From NCBI RefSeq assembly GCF_015319165.1, contig NZ_JADIVZ010000017.1, positions 1 through 64,000 on the forward strand: 64,000 nt of DNA, read 5' to 3'. The notes below the pieces were generated by a model. The model worked only from the letters and a program-made list of their open reading frames with translations, was not told the origin of the DNA and ran no database searches. The stretch comes from Nocardioides acrostichi (GTDB taxonomy: Bacteria > Actinomycetota > Actinomycetes > Propionibacteriales > Nocardioidaceae). The position numbers and the translations under genes are program-made. Of this stretch, positions 33,852-41,725 are shown piece by piece. Position 1 is the first letter of the stretch. The number at the start of each line of letters is the position of its first letter.

Positions 33852-34856
33852 ATGGCCGAGAACCAGGCCGTTCGCAACGTCATCGTCATCGGTTCGGGGC
33901 CTTCGGGGTACACGGCGGCCGTCTACGCGGCGCGCGCCAACCTCGAGCCCCTGGTGTTCGAGGGCTCGGTCACGGCCGGCGGCGCCCTCATGAACACCAC
34001 CGAGGTCGAGAACTTCCCCGGCTTCCGCGACGGCATCATGGGCCCGGCGCTCATGGACGAGATGCGCGCCCAGGCCGAGCGGTTCGGCGCCGAACTCGTC
34101 GCCGACGACATCGTCGAGGTCGACCTCACCGGCGAGGTGAAGGTCGTGAAGACCGCTACCGACACCTACTCGGCGCACAGCGTGATCCTCGCGACGGGGT
34201 CGGGCTACCGCAAGCTCGGTCTGCCCAACGAGGACGCGCTCTCGGGCCGCGGCGTCTCGTGGTGCGCGACCTGCGACGGCTTCTTCTTCCGTGAGCAGGA
34301 GATCGTGGTCGTCGGCGGCGGGGACTCCGCGGTCGAGGAGGCCACCTTCCTCACCCGGTTCGCCAGCAAGGTCACCATGCTGGTGCGCCGCGAGGAGCTG
34401 CGCGCCTCGGCCATCATGGCCGAGCGCGCGTTCGCCGACCCGAAGCTCGAGATCCGTTGGAACTCCGCCGTCGACGAGATCCGCGGCACCGACAAGCTCG
34501 AGGGTCTCACCGTGCGCGACACCGTGACGGGCGAGACCTCCGACCTGCCCGCCACCGGTCTCTTCATCGCCATCGGTCATGACCCCCGCTCCGAGCTGCT
34601 CACGGGCCAGGTCGACCTCGACGACGAGGGCTACGTGCTGGTCGAGCACCCCTCCACCGGCACCAACCTGCCCGGTGTCTTCGCCTGCGGCGACCTCGTC
34701 GACCACGTCTACCGCCAGGCGATCACCGCCGCTGGCACCGGCTGCGCCGCCGCCCTGGACGCCGAGCGCTACCTGGCCCAGCTCGATCACGTCGCTGCCA
34801 ACGGTGCCGAGGCGCAGCAGCGTGCCGACGCCGAGATGGCCGTCGCCGGCGACTGA
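33852..34856 (+). CDS. trxB: thioredoxin reductase
   Basis: NADPH-dependent flavoenzyme that reduces thioredoxin. The 334-residue protein has the FAD motif VIVIGSGPSGYTAAVYAARA, the redox site WCATCDGFFF, the NADPH motif VVGGGDSAVEEATFLTRFA, and the closing GVFACGDLVDHVYRQAITAA. I start at ATG 33852 with GAGGAGTGAAG upstream; an earlier in-frame start at 33834 would include this site. trxA follows after 109 bases. A TACGAT at 33778-33783 is a candidate -10. Confidence 0.96.
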   Translation: MAENQAVRNVIVIGSGPSGYTAAVYAARANLEPLVFEGSVTAGGALMNTTEVENFPGFRDGIMGPALMDEMRAQAERFGAELVADDIVEVDLTGEVKVVKTATDTYSAHSVILATGSGYRKLGLPNEDALSGRGVSWCATCDGFFFREQEIVVVGGGDSAVEEATFLTRFASKVTMLVRREELRASAIMAERAFADPKLEIRWNSAVDEIRGTDKLEGLTVRDTVTGETSDLPATGLFIAIGHDPRSELLTGQVDLDDEGYVLVEHPSTGTNLPGVFACGDLVDHVYRQAITAAGTGCAAALDAERYLAQLDHVAANGAEAQQRADAEMAVAGD

Positions 34857-34965
34857 CGACGTCCTCACCGGCCTGCGGTCGGCCAGGAATGGCCGCGGGC
34901 CCGGCGGCGTTGGGTCCACGGTCGCCGATCCACCTCGCATCAATCTCCGACGAAAGGGAACCACC

Positions 34966-35292
34966 ATGGGAGCCATGTCAGCTGTCACCGACGCCGAGTT
35001 CGAGAGCCAGGTCCTCAAGGCCGACAAGCCGGTCCTCGTCGACTTCTGGGCCGAGTGGTGCGGTCCGTGCCGCCAGGTCTCGCCGATCCTCGACGAGATC
35101 GCGTCGACCCACGGTGAGAAGATGACGTTCTTGAAGATGAACGTCGACGAGAACCCGGTGACCCCGTCGTCCTACCGGGTCACCGGCATCCCGACGATCA
35201 ACGTCTACTCCGGTGGCGAGGTCGTCAAGAGCATCGTCGGCGCCAAGCCCAAGGCGAGCCTGCTCAACGAGCTGAAGGACTTCTTGGGCTGA
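34966..35292 (+). CDS. trxA: thioredoxin
   Basis: A 108-residue thioredoxin with active site WCGPC in VDFWAEWCGPCRQVSPILDE and the cis-Pro loop TGIPTINVYSGGE. I start at ATG 34966 because AAAGGGA lies seven bases upstream; ATG 34975 is an alternative. It is paired with trxB and ends at a hairpin. In mycobacteria cwlM follows at this place; here it does not. Confidence 0.96.
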   Translation: MGAMSAVTDAEFESQVLKADKPVLVDFWAEWCGPCRQVSPILDEIASTHGEKMTFLKMNVDENPVTPSSYRVTGIPTINVYSGGEVVKSIVGAKPKASLLNELKDFLG

Positions 35293-35920
35293 TCGTCCCA
35301 TCCCTCCTCGCGGGCGCCGGTGCACTACGCACGGCGCCCGCGATGCGTTCGATCGCCGCCTCGACCTCGCCGCGCCACGTCACCGTGGCCCGTAGGTCCA
35401 TCCGCATGCGCGGGGTCAGCGGGTGGGCGCGCCGGGTGCGGAACCCCAACCGGCCCAGCACCTCGACCGACGTCGTACAAGGGGTCGGAGTCACGCCGAT
35501 CCGGCCGAAGCTCTCGACCGCCTTCACTCCCGGCCGGCCCACCAGGTCGCGCGCCATGCCCTGCACCAACATCCGGGCCAGCCCGCCGCCCCGGTGCACC
35601 TCGTGTACCCACAGCACCGTCATCTGCACCGCGTCGACCGACACCGGCGCGGTGGCGAAGCCCGCACTGCCCGGTAGGTAGGCCGGAGGGGCGTAGAGCA
35701 CGACGCCGACCGGGTCGCCGTCGACCTCGACCACGCGACCGCACGATCCCCACTCGCGCAGCACCTCGGAGATCCACGTCGCCTTCTCCCGGGTGCGCTG
35801 ATCCGAGCTCACGAAGTCGGCTCGACGCACCGGGTCGAGCTCCCAGAACAGGCAGTCGTGACAACCCCACGGCAGGTCGGCGAACCGGTCGGGCGTGAGC
35901 GGCACGATGCGACGGGCCAT
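35264..35920 (-). CDS. GNAT-fold N-acetyltransferase
   Basis: A 218-residue acetyltransferase-like protein conserved beside trxA-parB in actinobacteria (compare Rv3916c). Visible are PLTPDRFADLPWGCHDCLFWEL, SAGFATAPVSVDAVQMTVLWV and the acetyl-CoA loop VHEVHRGGGLARMLVQGM in place of the usual RxxGxG/A. ATG 35920 has GGAGGTGTC upstream. Its 3' end overlaps the trxA stop by 29 bases in convergent orientation. The substrate is unknown. Confidence 0.78.
   Translation of the reverse strand: MARRIVPLTPDRFADLPWGCHDCLFWELDPVRRADFVSSDQRTREKATWISEVLREWGSCGRVVEVDGDPVGVVLYAPPAYLPGSAGFATAPVSVDAVQMTVLWVHEVHRGGGLARMLVQGMARDLVGRPGVKAVESFGRIGVTPTPCTTSVEVLGRLGFRTRRAHPLTPRMRMDLRATVTWRGEVEAAIERIAGAVRSAPAPARRDGTISPRSPSAR
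35308..35343. terminator. hairpin after trxA, inside the GNAT 3' end
   Basis: TCGCGGGCGCCG and its exact complement CGGCGCCCGCGA form a 12-bp stem with a 12-base loop, 16 bases past the trxA stop. It also encodes the last residues of the converging acetyltransferase, so the hairpin and coding sequence are superposed. Confidence 0.65.
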
Positions 35921-36087
35921 GACACCTCCAGGTTGTTCTCCTGCGAGCATGCACCGCGAGACGCCGAAGGGGTAGGCCGCGCCCCCCGTCAGGCGTGGGC
36001 CGGAGTGTGAGGAGCGCCACGCCACGCCCACGGAGTCCCGCCCAACCCTGGGTCCCGGGCGTCCTGATGCCGCATGCTAGGGGCACC

Positions 36088-37401
36088 ATGACTTCCGACG
36101 TGCAGCGCACCCACGCCCGACTCGACTCGTTCGTCGACCGGTACGCAGCGCGCACGGCCGGCATGACGGCCTCGGAGATCCGCGCTCTCTTCTCGGTGGC
36201 GTCGCGCCCCGAGGTGGTCTCGCTGGCCGGCGGTATGCCGAACATCTCCGGCCTGCCCCTCGATGTGGTCGGTTCCGCCATCGGCGACCTGGTCGCCGAG
36301 CAGGGCACGGTGGCCATGCAGTACGGCTCCGGCCAGGGCGTGCCGGCGCTGCGTGAGCAGATCACCGACGTCATGCGCCTCGAGGGCATCGACGCGCACG
36401 CTGATGACGTCGTCGTCACCGTCGGCTCGCAACAGGCCGTCGACCTGGTCACCCGCGTCTTCTGCGACCCCGGCGACGTCGTCATCTGCGAGGCGCCCTC
36501 CTACGTCGGCGCCCTCGGCGTCTTCCGGGCCTACCAGGCCGAGGTCGTGCACGCCGAGATGGACGCCGACGGACTGGTGCCCGAGGCCCTGCAGCAGGCC
36601 ATCACGGCGGTGAAGGCCGCCGGACGCACCATCAAGTTCCTCTACACGATCCCCAACTTCCACAACCCTGCCGGCGTCACGATGTCTGCCGAGCGCCGCC
36701 GTCAGGTCCTCGAGATCTGCCAGCGCGAGGGCGTCTTGGTGCTCGAGGACAACCCCTACGGGCTGCTCGGTTTCAGCGGTGAGCCGATGCGCGCCCTGCG
36801 GGCCGACGACCCCGACAACGTGATCTACCTCGGCTCCTTCTCCAAGACGTTCGCTCCCGGATTCCGGGTGGGCTGGGCGCTCGCGCCGCACCCCGTGCGC
36901 GAGAAGCTCGTGCTGGCCCAGGAATCCTCGACCCTCTGCCCGCCCCAGTTCAGCCAGATGGCGGTGTCGGCGTACCTGGCCGCACACGACTGGCAGGGGC
37001 AGATCAAACAGTTCCGCGAGATGTACCGCGAGCGGCGAGACGCGATGATCGACGCCCTCGAGGACCTGTTGCCCGCGGGCTGCTCGTGGAACGTGCCGGA
37101 GGGCGGCTTCTACGTGTGGCTCACGCTGCCTCCCGGGGTCGACGCCAAGGCGATGCTGCCCCGTGCGGTCACGGCGCGGGTGGCCTACGTGCCGGGCACG
37201 GCCTTCTACGCCGACGGATTCGGCTCCTCGGCCATGCGGCTCTCGTTCTGCTACCCGACTCCCGAGCGCATCCGCGAGGGTGTGCGCCGGTTGGCCGGTG
37301 TGCTCGAGACCGAGATGGAGCTGCGACGCACCTTCGGCGCCCAGGCGCCGGAACGCGGTCTGCCGGGCGGCTACGACCGTCCAGGCACCCACGTGCGCTG
37401 A
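36088..37401 (+). CDS. PLP-dependent class I/II aminotransferase
   Basis: A 437-residue fold-type I aminotransferase of the LysN/MocR-aminotransferase-like group. Signatures are VVSLAGGMPNISGLPLD, MQYGSGQGVPALREQI, VVVTVGSQQAVDLV, FLYTIPNFHNPAGVTMS, the Schiff-base segment YLGSFSKTFAPGFRVGW with its Lys, and MRLSFCYPTPERIREG with the substrate-carboxylate Arg. The class includes 2-aminoadipate, valine-pyruvate and kynurenine aminotransferases; the substrate is unassigned. ATG 36088 has AGGGG four bases upstream. It is divergent from the GNAT gene. Confidence 0.88.
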   Translation: MTSDVQRTHARLDSFVDRYAARTAGMTASEIRALFSVASRPEVVSLAGGMPNISGLPLDVVGSAIGDLVAEQGTVAMQYGSGQGVPALREQITDVMRLEGIDAHADDVVVTVGSQQAVDLVTRVFCDPGDVVICEAPSYVGALGVFRAYQAEVVHAEMDADGLVPEALQQAITAVKAAGRTIKFLYTIPNFHNPAGVTMSAERRRQVLEICQREGVLVLEDNPYGLLGFSGEPMRALRADDPDNVIYLGSFSKTFAPGFRVGWALAPHPVREKLVLAQESSTLCPPQFSQMAVSAYLAAHDWQGQIKQFREMYRERRDAMIDALEDLLPAGCSWNVPEGGFYVWLTLPPGVDAKAMLPRAVTARVAYVPGTAFYADGFGSSAMRLSFCYPTPERIREGVRRLAGVLETEMELRRTFGAQAPERGLPGGYDRPGTHVR

Positions 37402-37448
37402 GCCGTTCCCGCCCGCGGTCGCCTACGCGCGCGTGAGAGCATCACCGC

Positions 37449-38210
37449 ATGCTCGACCTCACCTATCCGCCGATCATCCTCACGGCCAAACTCGCCTTTC
37501 GGGCTCTCGGTCAGCGGTTCATCATGTCGGGCACCGAACACGTGCCCCGCAAGGGCGGCGTGCTGCTGGCCTGCAATCACGTCGGCTACGTCGACTTCAT
37601 CTACGGGGGATTGGCCGCGAACCCCTCGGGCCGCAAGGTCCGGTTCATGGCGAAGCGTGAGATCTTCGACAACCCCTACTCCGGGCCGTTGATGCGCTCC
37701 TTGCATCACATCGAGGTTGATCGCGGCGAGGGGCTGGCGTCGTACAACACGGCCGTCGACTACCTACGGCGCGGTGAGGCGGTCGGCATCTTTCCCGAGG
37801 CGACGATCTCCCGCTCCATGGAGCTCAAGGAGTTCAAGACCGGTGCCGTGCGCATCGCCGCGGACGCCGGGGTTCCGCTCGTGCCGGTGATCCTCTGGGG
37901 CACGCAGCGGATGATGACCAAGGACCACCCCCGCGACTTCTCCCGCGGCAAGACGATCGCGATCACGGTCGGCGAACCGCTGCACCCCGACGGCGAGGAT
38001 CCGGTCGCCGAGACCGCCGAGCTCCGCTCGGTCATGACCTCGATGCTCGAACGCACCATCGCCGCCTACCCCACCGACGAGCAGCCTCCGGGCAGCTGGT
38101 GGGTGCCCAGCCGACTCGGCGGCACCGCCCCCACCCCCGACGAGGCCGCTCGGCTGGACGTCGAGGAGAGGCGCGCCCGCGCCGCCAAGCGCGCCAGCCG
38201 TTCTCGCTGA
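37449..38210 (+). CDS. 1-acyl-glycerol-3-phosphate acyltransferase (PlsC-like)
   Basis: A 253-residue acyltransferase that should esterify the sn-2 position of lysophosphatidate in phospholipid synthesis. Motif I is NHVGYVD (the H-x4-D pair), motif II is KVRFMAKREIF, motif III is GIFPEATISRS, and motif IV is VPLVPVILWGTQR. The C-terminal 40 residues are polar and basic (VEERRARAAKRASRSR). It lies 47 bases after the aminotransferase. The stop codon itself begins a 22-bp repeat array. Confidence 0.88.
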   Translation: MLDLTYPPIILTAKLAFRALGQRFIMSGTEHVPRKGGVLLACNHVGYVDFIYGGLAANPSGRKVRFMAKREIFDNPYSGPLMRSLHHIEVDRGEGLASYNTAVDYLRRGEAVGIFPEATISRSMELKEFKTGAVRIAADAGVPLVPVILWGTQRMMTKDHPRDFSRGKTIAITVGEPLHPDGEDPVAETAELRSVMTSMLERTIAAYPTDEQPPGSWWVPSRLGGTAPTPDEAARLDVEERRARAAKRASRSR

Positions 38211-38274
38211 CCCGTCGCTGGTTTTCCCGTGACCCGTCGCTAGTTTTCGGTCGACCTGCCACGACTTTGCGTGG
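38209..38274. repeat. 22-bp-period direct repeat array after plsC
   Basis: Units begin at 38209, 38231 and 38253. The first two share GACCCGTCGCT and GTTTTC at the same offsets (18 of 22 positions alike); the third, from 38253, is decayed (about half the positions agree, beginning GACC). The first unit overlaps the plsC stop. A second array with the same 22-bp period and a similar GACCCCTCGG start lies at 60660. Confidence 0.65.
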
Positions 38275-38323
38275 GTACTGCGGAAACGCACTGGTCAGCA
38301 GGCTGCGTGAGATAGACAAGCTT

Positions 38324-38347
38324 CTAAAGCGCTAAAGCGCTAAAGCG
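38324..38347. repeat. 8-bp tandem repeat in an AT-rich patch
   Basis: CTAAAGCG occurs three times in tandem (38324-38347) and runs into TTTTATCGACTTATAG. The patch of about 60 bases is far less GC-rich than its surroundings and ends 17 bases before the parB stop (reading from the other strand). Its T-rich side could act as the end of the parAB transcript, though the stem is imperfect. Confidence 0.5.
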
Positions 38348-38364
38348 TTTTATCGACTTATAGT

Positions 38365-39375
38365 CTAGGAATGCCGTGGGTCGATGATGTCGATGATGCG
38401 TCGCAGATCCTCCAGCGAGGCGAACTCCACGGTGATCTTTCCCTTGCTCTTGCCGAGGTCGACCTTGACCCGGGTCTCGAGCCGATCGGCCAGGCGTTCC
38501 GCGATGTCGGCGAGACCAGGGGCGGTCGGCTTGCGGCGTCGCACCACCGGCTCGGCGCCGTCGCCCGCGACGTCGCCCAGAGCGACGATCTCCTCCAGGC
38601 CGCGCACGCTGATGCCTTCGGCCACCACCCGCTGAGCCAGGCGGTCCTGCACCTCGGGATCCTCAACGGCCAGCAGCGACCGCGCGTGCCCCGCCGACAG
38701 CACGCCGGCGGCCACGCGCCGCTGGACGGCGGGGCTCAACCGCAGCAGCCGGATCGTGTTGGAGATCTGCGGTCGCGAGCGGCCGATCCGCTGAGCGAGC
38801 TCGTCGTGGGTACAACCGAAGTCCTCCAGCAGCTGCGCGTAGGCCGACGCCTCCTCCAGGGGATTGAGCTGGGAGCGGTGCAGGTTCTCCAGCAGAGCGT
38901 CGCGCAGCATGTCGGTGTCGTCGGTGCGGCGCACGATGGCCGGGATCGTGGTGAGGCCGGCCTCCTGGGAGGCCCGCCACCGCCGCTCGCCCATGATGAG
39001 CTCGTAGCCCCGGTCGGCAGGGCGCACGACGACCGGCTGCAGCAGCCCCACCTCGCGGATGGAGTGCACCAACTCGGCCATGTCATCGGCGTCGAAGACC
39101 GTGCGCGGCTGCACGGCGTTGGGCACGATCTCGGCCAAGGGCAGCTCGGCGAAGTAGGCGCCGTCGACGCGTGCCAGCTCGGGCCCGCCCTCCTTGGCCG
39201 GGGCGGACGGCGCGCCGGCATCCGCCGGGCGCACACTCTCGGCAGTCGCGTTCCCCTCGGACGACGACGCGGCATCGCCGCGTGGGGTGTCGGGCGCCTC
39301 GACTGGTGCCGTGGGGATCAACGAGCCCAGGCCGCGACCCAGGCCTCGTCGTGCCGGTGGACGCGGACTGCTCAC
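38365..39375 (-). CDS. parB: chromosome-partitioning protein ParB
   Basis: ParB is a CTP-dependent clamp that loads at parS and spreads to organise the origin. The 336-residue protein has an N-terminal arm (RRGLGRGLGSLIP), the CTP-binding core PLAEIVPNAVQPRTVF, MGERRWRASQEAGLTTIPA and ENLHRSQLNPLEEASAY, and a helix-turn-helix (CTHDELAQRIGRSRPQISNT). The C-terminal dimer domain (GKSKGKITVEFASLEDLRRI) closes it. GTG 39375 overlaps the parA stop by four bases. parS sites lie at 40394 and 41209. Confidence 0.97.
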   Translation of the reverse strand: MSSPRPPARRGLGRGLGSLIPTAPVEAPDTPRGDAASSSEGNATAESVRPADAGAPSAPAKEGGPELARVDGAYFAELPLAEIVPNAVQPRTVFDADDMAELVHSIREVGLLQPVVVRPADRGYELIMGERRWRASQEAGLTTIPAIVRRTDDTDMLRDALLENLHRSQLNPLEEASAYAQLLEDFGCTHDELAQRIGRSRPQISNTIRLLRLSPAVQRRVAAGVLSAGHARSLLAVEDPEVQDRLAQRVVAEGISVRGLEEIVALGDVAGDGAEPVVRRRKPTAPGLADIAERLADRLETRVKVDLGKSKGKITVEFASLEDLRRIIDIIDPRHS

Positions 39376-40343
39376 GAGGTGACTCCCTTGGCAGCGATCT
39401 CACGGGCGGCCTCGAGGTACGAGAGCGCCCCCGAGGAGCCCGGATCGTAGGTGACGACGGTCTGGGCGTAAGACGGCGCCTCCGAGACCCGGACCGACCG
39501 GGGAATCATCGTGCGCAGAACCTGCTCGCCGAAGTGGGCCCTGACCTCCTCGGCCACCCCTGCGGCCAGGCGAGTGCGTGCGTCGTACATGGTGACCAGG
39601 ATGGTGGAGATGGCCAACGCCGGGTTGAGGTGGGCCCTCACCATGTCGACCGTCGCGAGCAGCTGGCTGAGCCCCTCGAGCGCGTAATACTCCGCCTGGA
39701 TCGGGATCATCATCTCCTCGCCCGCAACGAGCGCGTTGAGGGTCAACAGGCCCAGGGACGGAGGGCAGTCGATGATGACGTAGTCGAAGCGGTCCTCACC
39801 GAGCGCAGCAGCGGCTCCGATCCTCGGGTGGGCCGCAATCGCCTTGCTCAGTCGATTCTCGCGAGCGACCACGCTGACCAGCTCGATCTCGGCGCCGGCC
39901 AAGTCGATCGTGGCCGGGACGACGAAGAGATCAGGCACGTCCGGACACGGCACCATGATCTCCTCGAGCGGCGTTCCCTCCACGAGAGCGTCGTAGACCG
40001 ACGCCGTTCCCTGACGGTGCTCGACGTTGAGGGCCGTCGAGGCGTTGCCTTGGGGGTCGAGGTCGATCACGAGGACGCGCTGGCCCAGTTGGGCCAGTCC
40101 CGCGGCGACGTTCACCGTGCTCGTGGTCTTACCGACCCCGCCCTTCTGGTTCGCGACCACGAACACGCGCGTGGCAGCCGGCCGGGGGGCGGGTGGACGG
40201 CTGCGCTGACCTGAGCGTGCCCACAGGCTCTGCTCGGTCGCGCGGGCCAGGGGAGTGCTGTGGTCCTGCTCGCCAGCCGAGTCGTAGTCGGCCATCTCGG
40301 CCGCCGTGCGCACGCGCACAGGTCCCTCGTTGCTCTCCGTCAT
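39372..40343 (-). CDS. parA: chromosome-partitioning ATPase ParA
   Basis: A Walker-type ATPase that moves ParB-bound origins. The 323-residue protein has the deviant Walker A VVANQKGGVGKTTSTVN, VLVIDLDPQGNASTAL, and Walker B YVIIDCPPSLGLLTLNAL. A polar N-terminal extension of about 60 residues precedes it, normal for actinobacterial ParA. I start at ATG 40343 (MTESNEGPVR), with GGAG nine bases upstream; ATG 40355 would encode only four more residues. It is coupled to parB. Confidence 0.97.
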   Translation of the reverse strand: MTESNEGPVRVRTAAEMADYDSAGEQDHSTPLARATEQSLWARSGQRSRPPAPRPAATRVFVVANQKGGVGKTTSTVNVAAGLAQLGQRVLVIDLDPQGNASTALNVEHRQGTASVYDALVEGTPLEEIMVPCPDVPDLFVVPATIDLAGAEIELVSVVARENRLSKAIAAHPRIGAAAALGEDRFDYVIIDCPPSLGLLTLNALVAGEEMMIPIQAEYYALEGLSQLLATVDMVRAHLNPALAISTILVTMYDARTRLAAGVAEEVRAHFGEQVLRTMIPRSVRVSEAPSYAQTVVTYDPGSSGALSYLEAAREIAAKGVTS

Positions 40344-40393
40344 CCGACACTCCATCGTTCGCTCGCTCGGAACTGACCGTGCGGTCTGCGCAT

Positions 40394-40409
40394 GGTTTCA
40401 CGTGAAACA
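40394..40409. promoter_or_regulatory. parS site 1
   Basis: GGTTTCACGTGAAACA matches the bacterial consensus TGTTTCACGTGAAACA at 15 of 16 positions. It lies about 50 bases upstream of parA, in the parA-rsmG gap. Confidence 0.93.
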
Positions 40410-40436
40410 GCCGCACCGACACTCGTCATCGACACC

Positions 40437-40445
40437 TGTGGACAA
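40437..40445 (-). promoter_or_regulatory. perfect actinobacterial DnaA box
   Basis: TGTGGACAA is the complement of TTGTCCACA, a 9/9 match to the actinobacterial DnaA box, 28 bases from parS 1. A weaker relative, TGTGGAGAG, lies at 40458-40466. DnaA could act on the parAB promoter from here. Confidence 0.55.
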
Positions 40446-40512
40446 ACCCGCCCAATCTGTGGAGAGCCCGCCTGAGAAGCCCGTCGACACCGGTGGAAAA
40501 CTCGTGCTTCGG

Positions 40513-41193
40513 TCATCCGCGACGCCCCTTCGACCCCGGAGCCCGCCGGGGCTTCTGCCGCCGAGCGCCCCACGGCACCCGCGGCTCCCCGGCCCATCCG
40601 ACCCGGACCACGAAGGTGGGCTCCTCCAGAACCTCGACCCCCACACTCCGGACCTCGGGTGCGGTTCCACCCGCCGCCAGGATCGCTTCGTGGCACGACG
40701 CCGCCTCGCTTGCAGCGCGGTCTCCCTTCAGGGCCACCATCGCGCCCTGGCTCGACACCAGTGGCATGCACCAGGACAGCAACTTCGGCAGAGGAGCCAC
40801 CGCTCGTGACGTCACCAGATCGAACATGTGACTCCCGTGCAACTCCTCAGCGCGCGCTCGGACGACCTCAACGTTCTCCAGCGCCAGGGACTCGCGCACT
40901 TCCTCCAGGAAGGTCGTACGTCGCAGCAACGGCTCCACCAGCGTCACCTGGAGATCCGGTCGCGCAATAGCAAGTACCAGCCCCGGGAGCCCGGCCCCTG
41001 AACCCACATCGGCCACGGCGACTCCCTGAGGGATGCATTCGCCCACGACGGCCGAGTTGAGCAGGTGCCGATCCCACAGCCGAGGCGCCTCTCGCGGACC
41101 GATGAGGCCGCGGAGCACGCCGTCGTCAGCGAGACGGTGGGCAAACGCCACTGCTAATGGCATCTGGGCACGCGGAAACACCCTCTCCGCCAC
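40513..41193 (-). CDS. rsmG: 16S rRNA (guanine527-N7)-methyltransferase RsmG
   Basis: RsmG (GidB) methylates N7 of G527 in 16S rRNA using S-adenosylmethionine; its loss gives mild streptomycin resistance. The 226-residue protein has LIGPREAPRLWDRHLLNSAVV, the cofactor motif VADVGSGAGLPGLVLAIARP and MFDLVTSRAVAPLPKLLSW. The C-terminal tail is basic (RRQKPRRAPGSKGRRG). Start GTG 41193 lies inside a hairpin next to parS 2 and has no ribosome site, so ATG 41163 remains possible. It follows jag on the minus strand. Confidence 0.92.
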   Translation of the reverse strand: MAERVFPRAQMPLAVAFAHRLADDGVLRGLIGPREAPRLWDRHLLNSAVVGECIPQGVAVADVGSGAGLPGLVLAIARPDLQVTLVEPLLRRTTFLEEVRESLALENVEVVRARAEELHGSHMFDLVTSRAVAPLPKLLSWCMPLVSSQGAMVALKGDRAASEAASCHEAILAAGGTAPEVRSVGVEVLEEPTFVVRVGWAGEPRVPWGARRQKPRRAPGSKGRRG

Positions 41194-41214
41194 CGACGGC
41201 GGGGAGGGTGTTTC
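41175..41214. terminator. 17-bp-stem hairpin overlapping parS 2 and the rsmG start
   Basis: GAAACACCCTCTCCGCC (41175-41191) and GGCGGGGAGGGTGTTTC (41198-41214) pair over 17 positions with one G-U type mismatch and a 6-base loop. The right arm contains the left half of parS 2, and the left arm encodes the start of rsmG. It could end the jag transcript or hide the rsmG start. Confidence 0.7.
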
Positions 41215-41224
41215 ACGTGAAACC
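41209..41224. promoter_or_regulatory. parS site 2
   Basis: TGTTTCACGTGAAACC matches the parS consensus at 15 of 16 positions. It sits between rsmG and jag, 815 bp from parS 1 and 2.9 kb left of dnaA, as is usual for actinobacterial origin-proximal parS. Confidence 0.93.
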
Positions 41225-41248
41225 GACTCAGTGGGGTCGGAAGGCTGC

Positions 41249-41725
41249 TCAGCCAGGGAGGATCACCACGAAGCGCCGCGGCTCCACGCCCTCGGATTCC
41301 GAAGCCAGTCCAGCCTCGGCCACTGCGTCGTGCACGACCTTGCGCTCGAACGGCGGCATCGGGTCCAAAGCCACCCGCTCACCGGACTCGCGGACCCGAG
41401 CCACGCTCTCCTCGGCTAGCTTCGTCAGCGCAGCCCGCTTGTCAGCACGGAAGTTCGCCACATCAAGCATCAGGCGGGAACGTGCCCCGGTCTCCCGGTA
41501 CACGGCCAGCCGGGTCAACTCCTGGAGGGCCTCCAACACCTCGCCGTCGCGCCCCACGAGCTGGGCCAAGTCACCGCCCACGATCGACACCGCCGCCCGA
41601 TCTCCCTCGACATCCATGTCGAGGTCGCCGTCGAGATCGGCGATGTCGAGCAACTCCTCGAGGTAGTCGGCTGCGATGTCGCCCTCGTTCTCGAGAGCAC
41701 TGACATCCTGCTTGTGGTCACTCAC
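41249..41725 (-). CDS. jag: Jag/KhpB-type R3H and KH RNA-binding protein
   Basis: A 158-residue RNA-binding protein of the Jag family, always near yidC. The KH-like part is AAVSIVGGDLAQLVGRDGEVLEALQELTRLA; the R3H part is FRADKRAALTKLAEESVARV and MPPFERKVVHDAVAE. The N-terminal 40 residues are acidic. I start at GTG 41725 because GGGAGGTTCCCA precedes it; it overlaps the yidC stop by four bases. Confidence 0.93.
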   Translation of the reverse strand: MSDHKQDVSALENEGDIAADYLEELLDIADLDGDLDMDVEGDRAAVSIVGGDLAQLVGRDGEVLEALQELTRLAVYRETGARSRLMLDVANFRADKRAALTKLAEESVARVRESGERVALDPMPPFERKVVHDAVAEAGLASESEGVEPRRFVVILPG

